64,000 bases of DNA. Origin: an uncultured cyanobacterium (GTDB lineage Bacteria > Cyanobacteriota > Cyanobacteriia > PCC-6307 > Cyanobiaceae). Made by a program: the position numbers and the translations under genes. This document shows, in pieces, positions 52,226 to 60,197 of the stretch. How positions within the stretch are numbered: position 1 is the stretch's first letter; the number at the start of each line of letters is the position of its first letter. The notes beneath the pieces were generated by a model. It saw only the letters and a list, made by a program, of their open reading frames with translations, did not search any database and was not told where the DNA came from. Where the stretch lies: the NCBI GenBank assembly GCA_903823115.1, contig CAIJRN010000034.1, positions 123,849-187,848 on the forward strand, in the 5' to 3' direction.

Positions 52226-53176
52226 ATGAGCCTGTTCGGCGAGGGCGAAGGTGAATTGCTGACGCTGCACTACCCCAGACCGCTGCCGATGCGGTTGGAT
52301 CGCTGGCTGGTGGCGCAGCGGCCCGAGCAGAGCCGGGCCCGTATCCAGAAGTTCATCGAGGCTGGTTATGTGCTGGTGAATGGTGTCACCGGCCGTGCCA
52401 AGACACCCTTGCGCCCCAACGACACGGTGCTGCTGTGGATGCCGCCGCCGGAGCCCCTGCCCTATCTGCTGGCTCAGCCGATTCCCTTGGATGTGCTCTA
52501 CGAGGACGACCACATCATCGTGCTCAACAAGCCCGCCGGCCTGACGGTGCACCCGGCCCCGGGCAACAAGGACGGCACCCTGGTCAACGGCCTGCTGCAC
52601 CATTGCCCTGACCTGCCCGGCATCGGCGGTGAGATGCGTCCCGGCATCGTGCACCGGCTCGACAAGGACACGACGGGCTGCATTGTTGTCGCCAAGAGCC
52701 AGGACGCCCTGGTGAAGTTGCAGGTGCAGATCCAGAAGCGGATCGCATCGCGCGAGTATCTGGCGGTGGTGCATGGGGTCCCCGACGGGGACAGCGGCAC
52801 GATCATCGGCGCCATCGGCCGCCATCCGGTCGATCGCAAGAAATACGCCGTGGTGCACGACGGCTCCGGTCGCCACGCCTGCACCCACTGGCAGCTGATC
52901 GAGCGGCTCGGCGATTATTCCCTGCTGCGCTTCAAGCTCGACACGGGTCGCACCCACCAGATCCGGGTGCACTGCGCCCATGTCGGTCATCCGATCGTGG
53001 GAGATCCCACCTACAGCCGCTGCCGCCATCTGCCGTTGGAGCTCACGGGCCAGGCCCTGCATGCCGCCGCCCTCGGCCTCGACCACCCGATCAGCGGCGA
53101 GCGCATGCTGTTCGAGGCGCCGCTGCCGCCGGTGTTCGAGAAGCTGCTGCTGACCCTGCGCCGGCGCCTGGCCTGA
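52226..53176 (+). CDS. RluA-family 23S rRNA/tRNA pseudouridine synthase
   Basis: 316 residues. An N-terminal S4 domain (MRLDRWLVAQRPEQSRARIQ then KFIEAGYVLVNG) precedes the RluA catalytic domain: YEDDHIIVLNKPAGLTVHPA, the catalytic-Asp motif GIVHRLDKDTTGCIVVAKSQ near residue 145, and FKLDTGRTHQIRVHCAHVGH with GDPTYS. With an S4 domain it is closest to RluD, which modifies helix 69 of 23S rRNA; the exact target is inference. The S4 domain and catalytic motifs are intact. Confidence 0.92.
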   Translation: MSLFGEGEGELLTLHYPRPLPMRLDRWLVAQRPEQSRARIQKFIEAGYVLVNGVTGRAKTPLRPNDTVLLWMPPPEPLPYLLAQPIPLDVLYEDDHIIVLNKPAGLTVHPAPGNKDGTLVNGLLHHCPDLPGIGGEMRPGIVHRLDKDTTGCIVVAKSQDALVKLQVQIQKRIASREYLAVVHGVPDGDSGTIIGAIGRHPVDRKKYAVVHDGSGRHACTHWQLIERLGDYSLLRFKLDTGRTHQIRVHCAHVGHPIVGDPTYSRCRHLPLELTGQALHAAALGLDHPISGERMLFEAPLPPVFEKLLLTLRRRLA

Positions 53177-53390
53177 GGCTGGTGGGCCGGTGTTAATGCT
53201 GCAGTCATTCGCTTTTTGATTCGTCGCTGAGCCAGGGCAGGCGGATGGCTTGGACGGGAGGTTCGGCTGGCGGTTCCAGCACAGGGCGACGGAAGAGCGT
53301 GGTTTCCACCAGGTGACCAGGTGCCGATGCTGTGCCTTCTTGACGGTTGCGGCTCAAGCAATCAGGGTGCGTGGGGTTGATGACTTGATC

Positions 53391-54275
53391 ATGGCGGCTG
53401 AGAAGGTGTTGGTGCTGTGTGCCACGGGCAAGGTGGGCCGGAATGTCTGCCAGGCACTGGCGGAGGCGGGATTTGCTGTCTACGGAACAACGCGTACATC
53501 CCCCGAGAAGCTGCGCCAGCAGGGTGTGACGCCGATCGTCTGTGATTACACCAAGGCTGAAGATCTGGATCGGGCCTTGGCCGAATCCGGAGCCACAAAG
53601 CTCTTTGTGATCACGGATTACTTCGGTGCCGCTGGCCGTAAGGTCGCACGAGAGGTGCAGCAGGGCCGGCAGGCCTTTGAAGCCGCCAGGCGGGCGTGGG
53701 TGCAGCACCTGATCTTCATGAGTGTCGCCGATGCGGAATGCTTCGACGACAAAACGGAACACATCAAGGCCAAGGTGCAGTTGGAGACTGAGCTCCGCGC
53801 TTCAGGTCTCACCTATTCGATTCTTCGCCCCTGCGCCTTCTTTGAGAATCTGGATGATGCCAGTAATTGGAACCCATTGAAGCGGGGTGTGGTCAAGTTC
53901 CTCAGTGATCAGCCGATCAAATATTGCTCCACCTACGACATCGGCCGTGCTGCTGCCATCCTGTTCCAGAATCCCCAGGAGTGGGCTGGACGAAGCCTGG
54001 ATGTGATCAGCTGGCAGGGTGATCTGGCGGCGCTGGCCCGGGCCCTGGAGGCCGTGAGCGGCGAAAAGGTGCGCCATGCCCTGGCCATGCCGATCTGGTT
54101 GCGGCGGCTCCTGCTCAACGATCTCCATCACATGTTTCTGTATTTCGAGCGGGACAAGGGGCCAAAGGGAGAGCCGGAAGCGTTCCGAACAGTCGTCCCC
54201 GACGCTCTCTCGGCGGAGGACTGGTTCCGCTTTCACAATCGCTATGCCAACGGCGAGCCGATTGTGAGCGCGTAG
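53391..54275 (+). CDS. NmrA-family NAD(P)-binding protein
   Basis: 294 residues from ATG 53391 (MAAEKVLVLCATGKVGRNVC); an in-frame ORF start at 53250 lacks family sequence. The Rossmann motif is A-T-G-K-V-G near 11-16, followed by VYGTTRTSPEKLRQQGVTPI, CDYTKAEDLDRALAESGATK and FVITDYFGAAGRKVAREVQQ, then QHLIFMSVADAECFDDKTEH and LTYSILRPCAFFENLDDASN, all typical of NmrA/HSCARG redox-sensing or atypical SDR proteins. The catalytic Tyr-Lys pair of classical SDRs is absent, so a sensor or isoflavone-reductase-like role is possible. Confidence 0.85.
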   Translation: MAAEKVLVLCATGKVGRNVCQALAEAGFAVYGTTRTSPEKLRQQGVTPIVCDYTKAEDLDRALAESGATKLFVITDYFGAAGRKVAREVQQGRQAFEAARRAWVQHLIFMSVADAECFDDKTEHIKAKVQLETELRASGLTYSILRPCAFFENLDDASNWNPLKRGVVKFLSDQPIKYCSTYDIGRAAAILFQNPQEWAGRSLDVISWQGDLAALARALEAVSGEKVRHALAMPIWLRRLLLNDLHHMFLYFERDKGPKGEPEAFRTVVPDALSAEDWFRFHNRYANGEPIVSA

Positions 54276-54405
54276 TCCGCTGCGGTCTCCCTCATGGAGA
54301 GGCCCGCAGACTCTGGCGCTGTGATGGTCAGCTGGGCCGGCGGCCAGGGCCAGCCTTGATTGCCCCCGATGGCCGGCAGACTTAACGCCTCAGCGCGCCG
54401 ATGTC

Positions 54406-54678
54406 ATGGCCACGCCGCCGCGTCGGCTGTTTGTGGATCAGTTCTTTGTCGGCTGGGTCTACGGCCCCTGGGTTGTGGCCAGCCTGCTGGTGATTCTGGC
54501 GCTGCGGCTGTTGATGGAAGAGGATTTCGCCCTGCGCAGCAACGCCTGGGGGCTGTTCGGCAACGCGGCGATCTGCTTCTCGATCGGCTGCGTCTGCAAG
54601 CTCTCCTGGGCGATGGCCCGCTTCAATGCCGTGCGCCAGCTGGAACTGCAGCTTCGTCAGGAGCTGGGATTGCGCTGA
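54406..54678 (+). CDS. Small membrane protein (first of a tandem pair)
   Basis: 90 residues. Two hydrophobic segments: FVGWVYGPWVVASLLVILAL (about 14-33) and NAWGLFGNAAICFSIGCVCK (about 46-65), then an amphipathic Gln/Leu-rich helix (FNAVRQLELQLRQELGL). It shares GLFGxAAICFSIGC with the next gene and overlaps it by one base (TGATG at 54676-54680). A TolC gene follows. Family not recognised; a conserved small membrane partner of the secretion operon is plausible. Confidence 0.7.
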   Translation: MATPPRRLFVDQFFVGWVYGPWVVASLLVILALRLLMEEDFALRSNAWGLFGNAAICFSIGCVCKLSWAMARFNAVRQLELQLRQELGLR

Positions 54679-54947
54679 TGGCGATGACCCGCTCCCAGAT
54701 CGCCATGGTCGTCACCCTGCCCTGGCTGGCCGCCGGGGTGGTGTTGTTGGCGATGACCCGCATCGAGGGCGAAACCCAGGAGGCGAAGCTGGGCCTGTTC
54801 GGCAGTGCCGCCATCTGCTTCTCGATCGGTTGCCTGGCCCGCACCAGCCTCGGACTCCACGATCTGATGCAGGCTTCCCACGCTGCGGCTGCCCATGCCG
54901 CGGCTTCGCCACCAGAGCCGCCATCTCCGGGGACCCAGCCGCCATGA
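54678..54947 (+). CDS. Small membrane protein (second of a tandem pair)
   Basis: 89 residues, start ATG 54678 overlapping the previous stop. Segments QIAMVVTLPWLAAGVVLLAM (about 6-25) and KLGLFGSAAICFSIGCLART (about 37-56) repeat the layout of the first protein, with the same GLFG-AAICFSIGC core, so the two arose by tandem duplication. The C-terminus is Ala/Pro-rich (AAAHAAASPPEPPSPGTQPP). The stop overlaps the ATG of the TolC gene (ATGA at 54944-54947). The three genes are translationally coupled. Confidence 0.7.
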   Translation: MAMTRSQIAMVVTLPWLAAGVVLLAMTRIEGETQEAKLGLFGSAAICFSIGCLARTSLGLHDLMQASHAAAAHAAASPPEPPSPGTQPP

Positions 54948-56677
54948 TCCGGCTCAGTTGGCACGGCTTCGCCCCTGGGCGGGCCCTTGCGCTGTTGGTG
55001 ATTGTGGCGCCAACGCTGACGCCGGCTTCGGCCCAGCCGCTGATTCCAGCGCCGCAACCCCGCCGTCTGCCGCCCCCCTCGTCGGCGTTGTTGCGCAGCC
55101 TGGAGGGCTTCCAGCACGATCTGCTGCTGCTCGATCGCAGCTTGCTGAACGGCTCGGTGGAGCCTGATGCTCCCGGTTCTGCTGCGGCCGACAGCGCGGC
55201 CAGAGCCAGCCTGTCGGCTCCGGTTTTGCCGGCTCCGGCTCTGTCGGCTCCGGCTGCCACGGCCCTGCCCACCACGCCTGAGGCGGTGCGGATCGCGCGC
55301 CGCCAGCGGCTCACTCTGGCGGAGGCCCTGGCGGTGGCCTTGCGCAACGATCCCGACCTGGCCGCCGCCGTGCTGAGCGTGCAGGAGCAGCAGGATCTGG
55401 CCGGTTCGGCCCGGGGGCGCTGGTGGCCCGAGCTGGGCCTGAATCTGGCGGGGGGGTACCGCCAGGAGCGCTCCTACAGCACGGTCTGGACCGACAACGT
55501 CGGCGATTACCCGGCGGGTTCGCCCTTTCTGGTCAAGCCCGAGGGCTGGAACGTGGTGCAGACCAATGTCGGCGCGGCGGCAGCCCGGATGGAACTGGGC
55601 TGGGAGCTGATCAGCCCCGGCCGCGCCGCCGCCATCGCTGAGGCCGACGACAGCCTCAAGGCCTCCCGTCAGCGTTATCGGGATCGGCTGCGTCAGCTGC
55701 AGCTGGATGTCAGCCTTGCTTACTACGGCCTGCAGCTGGCCGATCAGCTGCAGCGCATTCGCCAGGCCGTCGTCGACAGCGACACGGTGGTGCGAGACCA
55801 GGTGGCGGCGCTCAAGCAGGTGGGGCTGGTGCCACGGCTCGATCTGCTGCGGGCCGAGGCCTCCCTGCAGCAGAGCCGTTATCGGCTGGAGCAGGCCGAG
55901 GCGCTGCGGCTCAGTCGCCAGCGCCAGCTCAGCAACCTGATCAACGTGCCTTTTGATGTCAGCCTGCGGGCCAGCGAGGCGGTGCGACTCCAGCCACCCT
56001 GGCCCCTGGAGCTGGAGCCGACGATCCTGCGCGGCTGGAGTGACAACCCCCAGCTCAAGGCCCTGCAGGCCGCCCGTGATGCCCTGCTGCGCCAGGCCGA
56101 TCGCCGGGCTGCGGAGCTGCTGCCCAGCCTGCGGCTGGTGGCCTCGGGCGGTTACGGCCAGGGGGTGATCACCCAGCCGCTGATCCAGCTGGAGGGCTGC
56201 TGCGGCTCGGCCCATATTCCCCAGTTGCTCAATCAGAGCGCCGACTGGGCCGCCGGTCTGCAGCTGCACTGGCGCTTCTCCGATGGCGGCGTCACCGCCG
56301 GGGCGGTGGCCGCCAGCCGCGCCGCCGCCGCCCGCACCGATCAGAACCTGGCCCGGCAGCGCAATGCCATCCGCCAGCGGATCGAGGCCGCCTTCTATGA
56401 CCATCGCGCTGCCTTGGGCCAGATCGTGGCGGCCCGCGCCTCCTACAGCGCCTCCCGCGAGGCCTTCGGCGATGTGCGCGCCCGCTATCAGCTGGGGCTG
56501 GCCGATTACAGCGATGTGGCCGTCACCGTGACCACCCTCACCGGGGCGATGGAGGGGGTGGCCGAATCGACCACGCTGGCCAATGTCAGCTACGCCCAGC
56601 TGCTGCGCGAACTGCTGCCGGTGCCGAATCAGCCGGGGTTGCCGCTGGAGCTGCCGCTGGTGTTCGGCGGCTCCTGA
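54944..56677 (+). CDS. TolC-family outer-membrane efflux protein
   Basis: 577 residues from ATG 54944. Signal peptide at about 1-30 (GRALALLVIVAPTLTPASA-Q). A Pro/Ala/Ser-rich stretch (about 30-115) precedes the TolC core: LTLAEALAVALRNDPDLAAA then repeats of the outer-membrane efflux fold, including ERSYSTVWTDNVGDYPAGSP, DVSLAYYGLQLADQLQRIRQ, QVGLVPRLDLLRAEASLQQS and YQLGLADYSDVAVTVTTLTG. It forms a trimeric exit duct with an inner-membrane pump. Coupled to two small membrane proteins; an HlyD-type adaptor lies convergent downstream. Its last 49 bases overlap the next gene on the other strand. Confidence 0.9.
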   Translation: MIRLSWHGFAPGRALALLVIVAPTLTPASAQPLIPAPQPRRLPPPSSALLRSLEGFQHDLLLLDRSLLNGSVEPDAPGSAAADSAARASLSAPVLPAPALSAPAATALPTTPEAVRIARRQRLTLAEALAVALRNDPDLAAAVLSVQEQQDLAGSARGRWWPELGLNLAGGYRQERSYSTVWTDNVGDYPAGSPFLVKPEGWNVVQTNVGAAAARMELGWELISPGRAAAIAEADDSLKASRQRYRDRLRQLQLDVSLAYYGLQLADQLQRIRQAVVDSDTVVRDQVAALKQVGLVPRLDLLRAEASLQQSRYRLEQAEALRLSRQRQLSNLINVPFDVSLRASEAVRLQPPWPLELEPTILRGWSDNPQLKALQAARDALLRQADRRAAELLPSLRLVASGGYGQGVITQPLIQLEGCCGSAHIPQLLNQSADWAAGLQLHWRFSDGGVTAGAVAASRAAAARTDQNLARQRNAIRQRIEAAFYDHRAALGQIVAARASYSASREAFGDVRARYQLGLADYSDVAVTVTTLTGAMEGVAESTTLANVSYAQLLRELLPVPNQPGLPLELPLVFGGS

Positions 56678-56886
56678 GCTTGGGCCTGGAGCCGCTCCCA
56701 GCGCCGGTTCTGCCAGGCCAGCGTGCGCCAGAGCAGCAGCACCAGCAGGGCCGCGAACCAGAACCACACCTCCGGAGCATTGGCGTGCAGCAGCACCACC
56801 AGCAAGGCTGCCTCCAGGGCCAGCCAGGGCAGTTCGCGGCGCAGGCTGCCGCTGGTCGTCGCTGATGGGGTTTGGGCCATGGTCAT
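56629..56886 (-). CDS. Small membrane protein downstream of the HlyD gene
   Basis: 85 residues. One strong hydrophobic block (PWLALEAALLVVLLHANAPE then VWFWFAALLVLLLWRTLAW) suggests two closely spaced membrane helices, followed by a basic segment (QNRRWERLQAQAQ) and a Ser/Gly/Asn-rich tail. Its start overlaps the stop of the HlyD-type gene (ATGA at 56883-56886), so it is coupled to the adaptor. Its end overlaps the TolC gene. No family is recognised; a subunit of the same export machinery is plausible. Confidence 0.65.
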   Translation of the reverse strand: MTMAQTPSATTSGSLRRELPWLALEAALLVVLLHANAPEVWFWFAALLVLLLWRTLAWQNRRWERLQAQAQEPPNTSGSSSGNPG

Positions 56887-58229
56887 GGCAGCGTCCCCCG
56901 CTGGCGCAACGTGCTGTCATCCTGGCGCTCCTGCTGGCGCAGGCTGCGGTAACTGCCGGTGAGGTCGCGCAGCATCGGCAGCAGGTAGCTGGCCGGTGTG
57001 CGCCATTCCACGTAGCCATGGGCCTTGAGCGTCAGCCCCTCGCGGATCGGGAAGACACTGCTGCCGCGGCTCAGGGTCCAGCGATAGCCGTCCAGGCTGG
57101 ATCGTCGACCTGAGCGCGAGCGCTCCGGGGCTGCGCTCAGCAGGTCGATCTCGGTGCGCAGCACGGGGCCGTTGCGCACCAGGGCTTCCGCCAGCTGGGG
57201 ATTGCCCATGGTGGTGTTGACGTCCTCAGGGGTGGCGGGCAGCAGGCTCACCCGCTTCACCCGACCGCGAATGCCGCCGAAGCGGCCCCGTTCGTTCCAG
57301 TCCGGCACCACCTCCATCGCCAATCCCGGCCGCAACCGCCGTGCATCGGCCGGCGCAAAGTAGGCCACGGCCCGCAGCGCTTCACCCCGGCGGCTGCCGA
57401 GGGTGCCGAGCCGTTCGCCCGCCTTCACGGTCTGACCGCGCACCACCTGCAGATCGAGGATGCGTCCGTCGCGATCGGCGCTGAGGCTGCCGTCGTAACG
57501 CAGTTGGGCCTGGGTCACCCGCACGGCACGGCGGGCATCGTCGATGGCGTAGCGACGGTGCTGGGCTTCGGTATCGATCTCCAGCTTCACCTTCTCCCAG
57601 ACGTCAATGGCTTCCCGTTCGCGGATGCCGACGTCGGCGACACTGTTGTCCAGTTGGACGGCCCGGTCTTCGCTGGCCACCACCTCCTGGGCCAGGGGCG
57701 CCACCACCTCGCGACGGGCCAGATGGCGGAAATCGGCCACCTTCTGGTCATAGATGCGACGCAGGGCTTCAAAGCGCTGGCGGTCGGCTTCGAGTTTGGC
57801 CAGGGCTGTGTCCCGCAGCCGGCTGGCCGAGGTCAGTCGCCCCCGGTCGCGCTGGTCGAGATCGACGTTGATGCGGATCAGTTCGCTCAGATCCTTTTCC
57901 TGGCGGCGCAGCTGTTGCTCCAGGGCGGGCAGGTAGAGGCGGATCAGGGTCTGGCTCCGCTGCACCTCCTCGCCGACCCGCACCGGCAGGCTGAGGATCT
58001 GGCCCTCGGCCCGGGCATCGATCACGGTGGCGCCACCGGGCACGATCACCACGCCACGGCCGATCACCTCGGTGGGCACCGGCCAGAACAGAAACCAGCC
58101 AGCGGTGAGCGCCCAGGCCGTGCCGAGAGCGACCAGCACCCGCCGCTCGGGATGGGACAGCGGTCCGTCGCTGCGCAGGTCCGTCGGCAGCGGCTCCACA
58201 GGCTGAGGGTCCAAGGTGCGCATCTCCAC
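56883..58229 (-). CDS. HlyD-type adaptor, NHLM bacteriocin-secretion family
   Basis: 448 residues. A short cytoplasmic part, one membrane helix (ALGTAWALTAGWFLFWPVP, about 35-53) then a periplasmic adaptor: a lipoyl-like half motif (VIDARAEGQILSLPVRVGEE), a long coiled coil (about 100-240) and the second half motif (DGRILDLQVVRGQTVKAGER), ending in a beta-barrel region (LKAHGYVEWRTPASYLLPML). The layout matches NHLM-type bacteriocin secretion proteins. No ABC transporter is in the window. It precedes a coupled small membrane gene and faces the TolC operon. Confidence 0.78.
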   Translation of the reverse strand: MEMRTLDPQPVEPLPTDLRSDGPLSHPERRVLVALGTAWALTAGWFLFWPVPTEVIGRGVVIVPGGATVIDARAEGQILSLPVRVGEEVQRSQTLIRLYLPALEQQLRRQEKDLSELIRINVDLDQRDRGRLTSASRLRDTALAKLEADRQRFEALRRIYDQKVADFRHLARREVVAPLAQEVVASEDRAVQLDNSVADVGIREREAIDVWEKVKLEIDTEAQHRRYAIDDARRAVRVTQAQLRYDGSLSADRDGRILDLQVVRGQTVKAGERLGTLGSRRGEALRAVAYFAPADARRLRPGLAMEVVPDWNERGRFGGIRGRVKRVSLLPATPEDVNTTMGNPQLAEALVRNGPVLRTEIDLLSAAPERSRSGRRSSLDGYRWTLSRGSSVFPIREGLTLKAHGYVEWRTPASYLLPMLRDLTGSYRSLRQQERQDDSTLRQRGTLP

Positions 58230-58366
58230 TCAGCCCTGCCTCGGTCCAGCCTGCCCCAGGATCATGCCAACCTCGCGATAGCCATGCCGCTGGCCCATCC
58301 GGCCGCTTCTGCAGGCCGGATGGGGATCCTGCGCCAGGCACCCGGGCCTGGATGGGCCAGGCCCGC

Positions 58367-60022
58367 TCAACCGCGCAGGCGCTCCACCAGATGGGTGCCC
58401 ACCCGCAGGGCGTTGGCGATGGCGGTGAGCGAGGGGTTCACGGCGCCGATCGTCGGCATGAAGCTGGTATCGACGACATAGAGGTTGTCGAGTTCGTGGG
58501 CTTTGCAGTTGAGATCCAGCACCGAGCTGGCCGGATCGCTGCCGAAGCGACAGGTGCCGGCCTGGTGCCCCACGGCGGCGATGCCCATGCTGTTGGCGAT
58601 GTAGATCTGGCGCTCCACCAGGTGGTTGCGCAGATAGAGGCGATCGAGCATGCCCTCCAGGCGGCTCACCAGACGCGCCGAGGCGGTGAGGTTGTTGGGG
58701 GTGTAGCTGAGCTGGATCTGTCCTGTGCCGGTCACCGTCACCCGGTTGTTCGGATCGGGGAGATCTTCGCTCGAGATCCAGAAGTCGATCGCGTGTTCGG
58801 CGATCTTGTCCATGCTCCAGCCCGGCATCAGGAAGGTTTCCAGCGGCGCATAGCCCTTCATGATCGTGCCGCTGGTCTTGCCCGTCATCTGGATGTTGCC
58901 CATCGGGTAGTCGAAGTCCGCATCCCCGAGATACCAGTCGTTGACGCAGACCGTTTTCTGGAAGACGGTGTGGTTCGGCTCGTGGGCCAGGGCCACCATC
59001 GCCTTGCTGTTGTGGAACATGTAGTGGCGGCCCACCTGGTCTGAGCCGTTGGCCAGGCCGCGGGGATGCTTGTCGTTGGCCGACATCAGCAGCAGCCGGG
59101 CGCTGTTGGCGGCGCCACAGCTCACCACCACCACATCGCCGCTGACGGTCAGCGGTTCGCCGTCACGCTCCAGCTCCACGGCTTTGACGCTGCGGCCGGA
59201 TGCATCGGTGACCAGGCGCTTCACCTGGGCCCGGGTCAGCAGTGACACGGTTGACGATGCCAGGGCCGGCCGCATGCCCAGCACCTCAGCGTCCGACTTG
59301 GCGTGCACCAGGCAGGGGAAACCATCGCAGCAGTTGCACTTGCGGCAGCGGCTGAAGGCCAGGTTGGCCTCATCGAGCAGCACACCGCTGGGGGCGTGGA
59401 AGGGATGGAGTCCCGCCGAGCGCAGATCGTCGACCAGCTTCTGCATGCGCGGTTCATGGGCCACCGGCGGATGGGGATAGGGGCCGCTGCAGGGCGGCTC
59501 GGTGGGATCCTCACCGCGCTGGCCGTGCACGTGATACATCTCCTCGGCCTGCTGATACCAGGGCTCGAAGTCGGAATAACGCAGGGGCCAGGCCGGTGAT
59601 GTGCCGTCGAAGTGGGCGAGTTCCTCGAAGTCCTGCTGGCGCAGGCGAAAGTGGGCGGCGCCATACATCTTGGTGGCGCCGCCGACGAAGTAATGGCTAC
59701 CGGGCTGGAAGGCCTTGCCGTGTTTGTCGAGCCAGGGATCCTTCGAGACGTAGCGGTTCTGCTGGAACACCGCGTCGGCATCCCAGTTCTGGGGCTCCTG
59801 GGGCAGCCAGTCGCCCCGCTCCAGCACCAGCACCTTCAGGCCGGTGGTGGCCAGATGGCGCGCCAGGGTGCCGCCACCGGCACCGCTGCCGATGATCACC
59901 ACATCGAAGTGGGCGCCGTTGGCCACCTGCAGCTGAGCCGCTGCGGGCAGGGGTGAGCTGGAGAAGGCCGGACCACCGAGCGCGGCAGAGACGGCAGCGG
60001 TGCTGGGGGAGGGGGAGCTCAT
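58367..60022 (-). CDS. GMC-family oxidoreductase
   Basis: 551 residues. FAD-binding Rossmann motif IGSGAGGGTLARHL at 44-57, then VLVLERGDWL, a GGATKMYGAAHFR region, a Cys motif CRKCNCCDGFPCLVHAKSDA and the C-terminal catalytic region QAGTCRFGSDPASSVLDLNC to TSFMPTIGAVNPSLTAIANA. Members oxidise sugars, polyols or sterols; the substrate is unknown. It resembles the GMC gene at the right edge (shared G-T-C-R-x-G-S-D-P-A). It lies 175 bases after the GH63 gene, probably in the same transcript. Confidence 0.87.
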   Translation of the reverse strand: MSSPSPSTAAVSAALGGPAFSSSPLPAAAQLQVANGAHFDVVIIGSGAGGGTLARHLATTGLKVLVLERGDWLPQEPQNWDADAVFQQNRYVSKDPWLDKHGKAFQPGSHYFVGGATKMYGAAHFRLRQQDFEELAHFDGTSPAWPLRYSDFEPWYQQAEEMYHVHGQRGEDPTEPPCSGPYPHPPVAHEPRMQKLVDDLRSAGLHPFHAPSGVLLDEANLAFSRCRKCNCCDGFPCLVHAKSDAEVLGMRPALASSTVSLLTRAQVKRLVTDASGRSVKAVELERDGEPLTVSGDVVVVSCGAANSARLLLMSANDKHPRGLANGSDQVGRHYMFHNSKAMVALAHEPNHTVFQKTVCVNDWYLGDADFDYPMGNIQMTGKTSGTIMKGYAPLETFLMPGWSMDKIAEHAIDFWISSEDLPDPNNRVTVTGTGQIQLSYTPNNLTASARLVSRLEGMLDRLYLRNHLVERQIYIANSMGIAAVGHQAGTCRFGSDPASSVLDLNCKAHELDNLYVVDTSFMPTIGAVNPSLTAIANALRVGTHLVERLRG

Positions 60023-60197
60023 GGTGGGGTGGGGGGGTGAGCCTGCTGGGGCGGGTGCGGAGCGCCGGAGTGGCGTGGCGAGGAGCCGGTTGGCTGGCGG
60101 GAGGGGCTGGGGGGCTGCCTGGCTGCGTCCGATTGGGCGTGCAGCAGCCCGATTGCCGCGGCGGGCCGATGCCGCAGCGGGCCGTTACCGGGAGGGT

